A DNA stretch of 10,364 bases from an uncultured Clostridia bacterium (lineage in GTDB: Bacteria; Bacillota; Clostridia; Oscillospirales; Acutalibacteraceae): NCBI GenBank assembly GCA_945988915.1, contig CAMFTS010000037.1, positions 1-10,364 of the forward strand, written 5' to 3'. Below the pieces are notes generated by a model. The model searched no databases and was not told the DNA's origin. It was given only the letters and a program-made list of their open reading frames with translations. Below, piece after piece: positions 6,366-10,364 of the stretch. Made by a program: the position numbers and the translations under genes. The stretch's first letter is position 1. Each line of letters opens with the position of its first letter.

Positions 6366-7724
6366 TCAGTTAGAATTGGTTAAGGTTTTAACCAACTCTA
6401 ACATCTGCGGGTTTTCCAAAAGTTTCTTAATCAGTTCAGCGTTTTCCTCTGTTAGAGCGGGAACCGAAGGAGCAGCTTCTGTCGGGCTGTAAAATGCCTT
6501 TTCCATTCTCTGAGCGTTCAACATTCTATCATCGTCCAAAATGTGTGAGTATCGGTCTGTAACCATAGACGCTTGAGCGTGTCCTGAATCGCCCTGAACG
6601 GATTTAATATCGCCGCCATTCAGTTTTAATTTGTATGTTACTGAGGAGTGTCTTAAACTGTGAAAGACAACTTTCGGAAGATTATTATCACGAATGAGCT
6701 TTGAGAAAGCTCGATTTATAACGCAGTGTTGAATAGGTCTGCCGCTTGTGTTGCAGAACACAAGATTGAAATCCTGAAATTCATCGCCGAAAAGCTCTTT
6801 GATTTCCTGTATCTCGTCATAGCGTTCACGAAGCATATACGCTACCGTTTTCGGTAAGAATACTTTGCGGACAGAGGTTTTCGTTTTCGGAGTTTTTAAC
6901 AGTAGTACCGTATTTGTGCATTTAAGCACAGCCGGAAATTTCAGCATAACATCCTTATCTGACAAGAAGTCCATAGATGAGCGATTAACTCTCTGTAATT
7001 CCTTATTGACGAAGATGTGCGCCGTACCGTTTTCAATGCTTGTTTCAGATACATCTATGCAGTCCCAAGTTAAGCCAAGCAACTCGCCTAAACGAAGGCA
7101 GCAAGCAAATGCTAATGAGATTGCAAGTTTAAGCATATCGTCATCACAAACATCAAGAGCCTTGTGGATGGTATCCATATCCCATATCTCACGCTCTTCG
7201 CAAGCTGCTTTTGGAACGGTTGCATTCTCACAAGGGTTCTTCTGCAACATATCCCACTTGCAAGCCTGTTCAAATACGCTATGTAAGAGTTTATGGATTT
7301 TAACAACCGTATGAGTAGTAACAAATTCCGTGCGAGCCCTGCGGCAGTTTGTTGAAACTGCTTCTGTAGCCAACAACTCCTGATAGAAATTGTTCATCGC
7401 TCTGGTGGTAATGTTCGTAATCTTAATATGTCCGATCAACGGCTTAATATAATTGTTATATAAAGCAACATTATGTTCATGGGTTGTCATTGACCACTTT
7501 GTAGCTCCGTAGATTTTGAAGTACTCTTCCATTAAATCGGATAAAGTATCAGATGTCGGAATTACAAAAGTGTTATTGTTCTGCTGATACTCAATCTCGG
7601 TTTTTCTTTTTTTCGCATCCGAAAGTTTATCATAGGTTTCCCATTTCTGCTTTTTTGCACCGGATTCATCTGTGTAGGAATAAACAACGGAATACTTATT
7701 CTTTCGGGTTACTATTGAAGCCAT
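6366..7724 (-). CDS. int: Tyrosine site-specific integrase
   Basis: This 452-residue tyrosine recombinase should catalyse integration and excision at the adjacent tRNA-Arg site. The N-terminal arm-binding region is about 1-50 (a strand-rich segment with YSVVYSYTDESG and KKQKWETY). The core-binding SAM-like helices are about 60-165. The catalytic domain is about 175-410 with Arg211 (CCLRLGELLGL), a Lys in the KTPKTKTSVRKV hairpin (about 277-287), His355 and Arg358 (HSLRH), His382 (GHAQ) and nucleophile Tyr392 (DRYSHI), so all key residues are present. The ATG overlaps the stop of the preceding small HTH gene by one base (TAATG), implying coupled expression. It reads toward the att site. Confidence 0.95.
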   Translation of the reverse strand: MASIVTRKNKYSVVYSYTDESGAKKQKWETYDKLSDAKKRKTEIEYQQNNNTFVIPTSDTLSDLMEEYFKIYGATKWSMTTHEHNVALYNNYIKPLIGHIKITNITTRAMNNFYQELLATEAVSTNCRRARTEFVTTHTVVKIHKLLHSVFEQACKWDMLQKNPCENATVPKAACEEREIWDMDTIHKALDVCDDDMLKLAISLAFACCLRLGELLGLTWDCIDVSETSIENGTAHIFVNKELQRVNRSSMDFLSDKDVMLKFPAVLKCTNTVLLLKTPKTKTSVRKVFLPKTVAYMLRERYDEIQEIKELFGDEFQDFNLVFCNTSGRPIQHCVINRAFSKLIRDNNLPKVVFHSLRHSSVTYKLKLNGGDIKSVQGDSGHAQASMVTDRYSHILDDDRMLNAQRMEKAFYSPTEAAPSVPALTEENAELIKKLLENPQMLELVKTLTNSN

Positions 7725-7894
7725 TATTGCACCTTCCCTTCATATAACCAGTTTTCAAAGCTGGATATTGGAATCAAATATCCTCTTGCGGTTCTGTAAG
7801 TCTTAAAACTATTCTTTCTGATAAGCGTATATACCGCATTTTTTGATACTCCCAAAATACTCATTATTTCAGGAACCGTGTACATTGTTTTCAT
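7724..7894 (-). CDS. xis: Excisionase-like helix-turn-helix protein
   Basis: This 56-residue single-domain protein has the MerR/Xis-type winged helix: TVPEIMSILGVSKNAVYTLI, a wing with TARGYLIP, and the closing SFENWL. It likely bends DNA at the element ends with the integrase to favour excision. AAGGAG seven bases before the ATG at 7894 decides the start; an ATG at 7918 would put the ribosome-binding site inside the gene and overlap the previous gene. It is coupled to int by a one-base overlap. Size and position fit Tn916-type Xis; the exact role is inferred. Confidence 0.78.
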   Translation of the reverse strand: MKTMYTVPEIMSILGVSKNAVYTLIRKNSFKTYRTARGYLIPISSFENWLYEGKVQ

Positions 7895-7905
7895 AGGCTG
7901 ACTCC

Positions 7906-8295
7906 TTATCCATAACATTTATACATCCAAGTTTCCTTGTATTCGGCATACCATTTTTCAAAATCTTCTTTTTTAACTCGGTATCCCTTTTGCGTATGTA
8001 CTGCGGGAATTTGTCCTTTATTGACTCTTTCCCAAATGCGACCAACCGACTTTCCTGTTATCTCACTAATATCTTTTAGTGTGTAATATTCGATATTAGC
8101 AGGCGGTGGTCCGTTTACCTTTTTGTAAGCCGTCTGACTGTTGTACCATTTTTCAAAGCTATCAACCATTATACGCATTTTGCCTTGAATGGTAACAACC
8201 TCAAACCAACCTTTGTGCAGCAGATAATATGAATCCGTTTTTTTGAGTCCCAGCATATCTGCCATTTCCTTGACTTTCATGCTTTTTTTGTTCAT
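7906..8295 (-). CDS. Double-domain helix-turn-helix protein
   Basis: This 129-residue protein is made of two excisionase-like winged-helix domains in tandem. Domain 1 (about 7-51) has KVKEMADMLGLKKTDSYYLL and ends SFEKWY. Domain 2 (about 70-116) has YTLKDISEITGKSVGRIWERV and ends DFEKWY. They are joined by a Pro-rich linker (GPPPAN, 62-67). Two linked domains could bind paired sites in DNA. The ATG at 8295 follows GGAGG by six bases; a TTG start at 8301 is weaker. Part of its ribosome-binding site lies in a perfect inverted repeat. Its stop codon lies 11 bases before the xis start. A role in excision or element control is likely but unproven. Confidence 0.75.
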   Translation of the reverse strand: MNKKSMKVKEMADMLGLKKTDSYYLLHKGWFEVVTIQGKMRIMVDSFEKWYNSQTAYKKVNGPPPANIEYYTLKDISEITGKSVGRIWERVNKGQIPAVHTQKGYRVKKEDFEKWYAEYKETWMYKCYG

Positions 8296-8304
8296 AAGCA
8301 ACCT

Positions 8305-8333
8305 CCCTTATCATTTTGATGTAATGATAAGGG
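8305..8333 (-). promoter_or_regulatory. Perfect 11-bp inverted repeat over the ribosome-binding site
   Basis: CCCTTATCATT (8305-8315) and AATGATAAGGG (8323-8333) are separated by 7 bases. As minus-strand RNA the 3' arm contains the AAGGG of the AAGGGAGG ribosome-binding site of the double-HTH gene, so a folded transcript would limit translation. As DNA it could instead be an operator for one of the HTH proteins. There is no T tract that would make it a terminator. Confidence 0.6.
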
Positions 8334-8364
8334 ATTGTCGCAAATTTGTTAATTATGCGATTTC

Positions 8365-8574
8365 CTAATTCGCATATTCGACAGAAGGAGTTTCATCATC
8401 CGCTCCATTCAGCCATAAATCAAAGCTTTTTTTAGGGACAATAATTTGTCCGCCTACCTTTAAGGTTCTGAAACAATTTGAATTTACCAATTCATAGGCT
8501 TTTGTTCTTCCGATACCCAGCAAAACCATAATATCGCTTACTGAGTATACCTGTTTTTCAACTGTTGCTGTCAT
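8365..8574 (-). CDS. Small excisionase-family helix-turn-helix protein
   Basis: This 69-residue protein contains one winged-helix domain of the excisionase or HTH_17 type: YSVSDIMVLLGIGRTKAYELV, wing KVGGQIIVPKK, closing SFDLWL. The tail (GADDETPSVEYAN) is acidic. The ATG at 8574 overlaps the end of the MazF-like gene by 17 bases and is preceded by GAGAGG. The coupling to a toxin-family gene raises the possibility that it acts as that protein's antitoxin, but DNA-binding regulation of the element is the plainer reading. It differs from the two HTH genes downstream enough to be a separate paralogue. Confidence 0.75.
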   Translation of the reverse strand: MTATVEKQVYSVSDIMVLLGIGRTKAYELVNSNCFRTLKVGGQIIVPKKSFDLWLNGADDETPSVEYAN

Positions 8575-9112
8575 TGTCTTTCCTCTCTTTCCTATCTATA
8601 ATTCGGTAATCATATCCAAGACGCTGCTGACAGTAAGTACAAGTGTCTTTTTCTGTTTGAAATTTATCTATCCTTCGGATGATATAGTTGTGAGTTTCAA
8701 AGAAGTTGTTTAAGCAAGTAGGGCATAGACACGCCTCAAAGGTCTTTTTACGGCTTTTTCGGGTTAACCCTATGCTTATCGCTAACGCACGGTCAACCTG
8801 CCTCATAAAGTCCTTTGTAGCCACTCCTATAAACTCTCGCAAGCTGTCCTTGCTTATTGTTGTTAATTGTTCGGCAAGTAACATTGAATCTTCTGTCAAA
8901 CCGAACTGTGTTCCGATAAACACATGGGTAGGCATATAAAACTTTTTTGGGACGCTTGTTATAGGCACAACGATTAAAGTAGGGCTGTAAAGGTTGCCTT
9001 TATCGTTTTGTACAATCATTACCGGTCTTGTTCCGCTTTGTACCGAGCCATCTGTTGCTCCTAAGTCATAGTAAAAAATACTGCCTCGTTTGATTAAATT
9101 CTGATTTTCCAT
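8558..9112 (-). CDS. MazF/PemK-like protein with C-terminal zinc ribbon
   Basis: This is a 184-residue protein. Residues 8-115 match the MazF/PemK endoribonuclease fold: KRGSIFYYDL, then SGTRPVMIVQND with the catalytic-type Arg29, GN, SPTLIVVPITS with Thr52, and AEQLTTISKDSL. The usual Asp after RG is Ser. Beyond the normal MazF length a tail of about 65 residues carries Cys130-x2-Cys133 and Cys158-x2-Cys161, a likely zinc ribbon. GGAGG before the ATG at 9112 decides the start. No recognisable MazE-like antitoxin precedes it; upstream is a structured non-coding region. In its element context it may be an mRNA-cleaving toxin or a repurposed RNA-binding regulator. Confidence 0.82.
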   Translation of the reverse strand: MENQNLIKRGSIFYYDLGATDGSVQSGTRPVMIVQNDKGNLYSPTLIVVPITSVPKKFYMPTHVFIGTQFGLTEDSMLLAEQLTTISKDSLREFIGVATKDFMRQVDRALAISIGLTRKSRKKTFEACLCPTCLNNFFETHNYIIRRIDKFQTEKDTCTYCQQRLGYDYRIIDRKERKDNDSNS

Positions 9113-9130
9113 TTTACACCTCCGTATTAT

Positions 9131-9554
9131 TTGAAAGTGCAAATACCCATTCAGAACAAATGAGTGCTATGTAATATCGTCTGTTAATCTCAGACTATTT
9201 CTAAAATGAAACTAACAAACGGATACGCACAACATTTGTCCTCGACACCCCTTGTGCAAGTGAATATCACTTGGGAAGTCGTCAGTAGGCAGAGTGCTAA
9301 TCTGCTCCACGGGAATCTCACCCCTCCGAGGATCTCTCCGAGCCGTATGGAATAAACCGTTATCGTTCATTGTCCTTACGGGAGTACCATTATCCTTCCA
9401 ACTGTCATCGCCATATAAGCTGCGAGCTTATACTTATATGTGTCTTTATCGCTCGCTCTCAAGGAGAGGTCTTGGCGTGGCACATAAAGTGGCTTGTCCT
9501 TTTTCAGAGAACATTGGAATTGATGTTACTGACGAATGGGTATTCACTTTTCAA
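9131..9554 (-). ncRNA. Candidate structured RNA or leader upstream of the MazF-like gene
   Basis: This gap of about 500 bases without a convincing gene is closed by long complementary ends: 9131-9154 pairs with 9529-9554 in about 22 pairs (blocks TTGAAA, GTG, AATACCCATT and CAG). Inside, on the minus strand, are local hairpins TATAAGCT-CGC-AGCTTATA, CAAGTGA-TAT-TCACTTG, CTCTC-CTT-GAGAG, GCAGA-n7-TCTGC and GTCTG-n7-CAGAC. The closing stem ends about 12 bases before the MazF ribosome-binding site. Small + strand ORFs here look spurious. It could be a leader controlling the MazF-like gene, a separate RNA, or a small element with inverted ends. I do not recognise the family. Confidence 0.45.
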
Positions 9555-9559
9555 GGTTC

Positions 9560-9588
9560 GTGAAGAGGCTGGAAAACAACCCCTTCAC
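9560..9588 (-). other. Hairpin after the sigma-like gene
   Basis: On the minus strand, GTGAAGGGGTTG pairs with CAGCCTCTTCAC around TTTTC: 12 pairs, two of them G-T. No T tract follows, so it is not a clear terminator. It directly precedes the large structured region and may belong to the same RNA. Confidence 0.45.
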
Positions 9589-9623
9589 TTGAAGCCACGG
9601 GAAACGGAAAATACAAGCCCCTT

Positions 9624-10019
9624 TTAGAAATATTTTTCAATTTTTTTGAATATTTTTCTTAAGCGACACGAAATTGCCTGTTGAGTAACGCCTTCTTTTT
9701 GAGCAATTTGTGCCTCAGTCAAGCCGTTAACATAGAGGTCTTTAAGTAAAGCTTTTTGAGAATCCGATAAATATTTGAAAGCAGAATGTAATCTTTCGGC
9801 ATTGCTTATTTCTTTTTTACCGAGCAAAGCTTCAATATTTTGATCATCAACCGCAAGCCATTTGTAATCTTCAATGTCATTATTAAGTGTTGAATGACGC
9901 CTAGTTTCTTTATGTTCATTGTTTTGCTCCTCTCGGTCAAGTTCTTTTAGCACCTCACACCAATCATCTGTAACCTCAACAACAATCATTCCTGTTGCGG
10001 TTTTGTATTCGTATTTCAT
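9624..10019 (-). CDS. Sigma-70 region-4-like regulator
   Basis: This 131-residue protein has a C-terminal half (about 73-131) that matches sigma-70 region 4: LSDSQKALLKDLYVNGLTEA followed by QIAQKEGVTQQAISCRLRKI. Region 2 is absent, so it is not a full sigma factor. Such orphan region-4 proteins are common in Tn916-like elements, where they control transfer or excision genes. The N-terminal 70 residues are acidic and not recognised. The ATG at 10019 with AAAGGAG is preferred over an upstream TTG at 10052. Its ribosome-binding site is the 3' arm of a strong hairpin, suggesting translational control. Confidence 0.8.
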   Translation of the reverse strand: MKYEYKTATGMIVVEVTDDWCEVLKELDREEQNNEHKETRRHSTLNNDIEDYKWLAVDDQNIEALLGKKEISNAERLHSAFKYLSDSQKALLKDLYVNGLTEAQIAQKEGVTQQAISCRLRKIFKKIEKYF

Positions 10020-10067
10020 CCTTAATCTCCTTTGTGAATTTTGTTTTTTCAAAATTCGGAGATTAGG
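10020..10067 (-). promoter_or_regulatory. Ribosome-binding-site sequestering hairpin of the sigma-like gene
   Basis: The minus strand reads CCT-AATCTCC-GAATTTTG, loop AAAAAA, CAAAATTC, bulge ACAAA, GGAGATT, A, AGG, then ATG. Perfect complementary blocks are GAATTTTG/CAAAATTC (8 bp) and AATCTCC/GGAGATT (7 bp), extended by CCT/AGG. The GGAG of the ribosome-binding site is fully paired. A protein, RNA or temperature change would be needed to open it. Confidence 0.65.
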
Positions 10068-10129
10068 GATACTTAGCTATACATTCATTCCATATGTTTT
10101 GCACCAAAAAAATGCAAAAAAAAATAAAA

Positions 10130-10161
10130 CAAAACTATTCATAAAGAACAGAATAGTTTTG
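10130..10161 (-). terminator. Terminator of a gene beyond the right edge
   Basis: CAAAACTATTC and GAATAGTTTTG form a perfect 11-bp stem with a 10-base loop. On the minus strand TTTTATTTTTTTTTG follows. It ends a minus-strand transcript entering from the right, so the sigma-like gene should have its own promoter between here and 10067, though I find no clear one. Confidence 0.75.
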
Positions 10162-10254
10162 CTTTATTCCGGTGAAGAAAAAACTTCCTTTTCGTTGATT
10201 AAAACTACGAGATTGTTATTTTTCTTCTTATATTTACAGATTTGAATTAATAAT

Positions 10255-10298
10255 TAACAAATAAACTGATTTTAAAATTAAATTGGTTTTATTTGTTA
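10255..10298. repeat. AT-rich inverted repeat
   Basis: TAACAAATAAA (10255-10265) and TTTATTTGTTA (10288-10298) are perfect 11-bp arms, extended inward by about seven pairs with one bulged T and two G-T pairs. It is too AT-rich to be a convincing terminator; an operator or element-end site is possible. Confidence 0.4.
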
Positions 10299-10319
10299 TC
10301 CTTAAGTAGCCTATCTATC

Positions 10320-10364
10320 CTGTCTCTTATACACATCTGACGCTGCCGACGATACTCCTTGTGT
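10320..10364. other. Sequencing adapter (Nextera), not genomic
   Basis: Bases 10320-10352 are the reverse complement of the 33-base Illumina Nextera read-1 transposase adapter, starting CTGTCTCTTATACACATC and ending GCTGCCGACGA. TACTCCTT (10353-10360) is the reverse complement of the i5 index AAGGAGTA, and GTGT is the beginning of the P5 reverse complement. This tail should be trimmed from the assembly. Confidence 0.97.

Larger units (their letters stand above)
6050..10319. mobile_element. Right-extending integrative element, recombination end (partial)
   Basis: From the truncated tRNA rightward, every gene is on the minus strand and fits the recombination and regulation end of a Tn916-like integrative element: integrase next to att, excisionase-like HTH proteins upstream, a MazF-like gene, and a sigma-like regulator. 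No conjugation or cargo genes are inside the window, so whether it is conjugative, mobilizable or a phage-like island is not settled. It runs off the real contig end at 10319. Confidence 0.75.

Noticed and set aside
6865..7314. 149-codon + strand ORF inside the integrase gene
   Set aside because: It is antisense to the well-supported catalytic domain of the integrase and has no ribosome-binding site or family resemblance.
9131..9554. Group II intron or insertion sequence
   Set aside because: No reverse transcriptase or transposase frame, no recognisable domain V or 5' GTGYG-type intron start, and no visible target-site duplication beside the inverted ends.
9294..9627. Two overlapping + strand ORFs (89 and 85 codons) in the gap before the MazF-like gene
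   Set aside because: They oppose all neighbouring genes, lack good ribosome-binding sites, and lie in a region whose complementary ends and hairpins are better explained as structured RNA; composition is not protein-like.
9919..10245. 108-codon + strand ORF crossing the sigma-like gene start
   Set aside because: It is antisense to the sigma-like gene, runs through its hairpin leader and a terminator, and has a low-complexity Ser/Phe-rich composition.
1..10364. CRISPR array
   Set aside because: No regularly spaced direct repeats of suitable length and no cas genes; the repeats seen are pairs flanking genes.

Overview
The window looks like a low-to-moderate GC Clostridia (Bacillota) contig. 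Shine-Dalgarno sequences are strong (AAGGAGG type), genes sit in tight overlapping operons, and the gene families are typical of gut Firmicutes. I cannot name the species from sequence alone.

Left part (1 to about 6040) is chromosomal or host-side DNA. It starts with a branched-chain amino acid exporter pair on the + strand: azlC, missing its first residues at the window edge, and azlD. A shared bidirectional terminator follows. Next is a minus-strand three-gene operon of ABC ATPase, ABC-2 permease and a MerR regulator with a GyrI-like ligand domain. It is driven by a promoter with the 19-bp spacer typical of MerR-controlled promoters, so the third gene probably senses a drug or ligand and controls the pump. 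Upstream is a minus-strand tetR gene with a near-consensus promoter and two copies of its likely operator, but no intact divergent target. Then come two + strand single genes, an alpha/beta hydrolase and a GNAT acetyltransferase. They are unrelated to each other but share the same leader and tail repeats, and within each unit the flanks are inverted relative to each other.

Junction (about 6005 to 6060): the 3' half of a tRNA-Arg(CCU), from the anticodon loop to CCA, lies on the minus strand without its 5' half. A tyrosine integrase lies just beyond it. This is the expected integrase-side end of an integrative (probably conjugative) element inserted in the tRNA gene.

Right part (about 6050 to 10319) is the recombination and regulation end of that element, all on the minus strand. 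In transcription order it holds a sigma-70 region-4-like protein with a hairpin over its ribosome-binding site, a roughly 425-nt region that looks like a structured RNA, a MazF-like protein with an added zinc-ribbon tail, three small excisionase-like helix-turn-helix genes (one with two such domains), and the integrase. The conjugation genes, if present, would lie beyond the right edge.

The last 45 bases (10320 to 10364) are not biological. They match the Illumina Nextera transposase adapter, an 8-base i5 index and the first bases of P5, so the true contig end is 10319.
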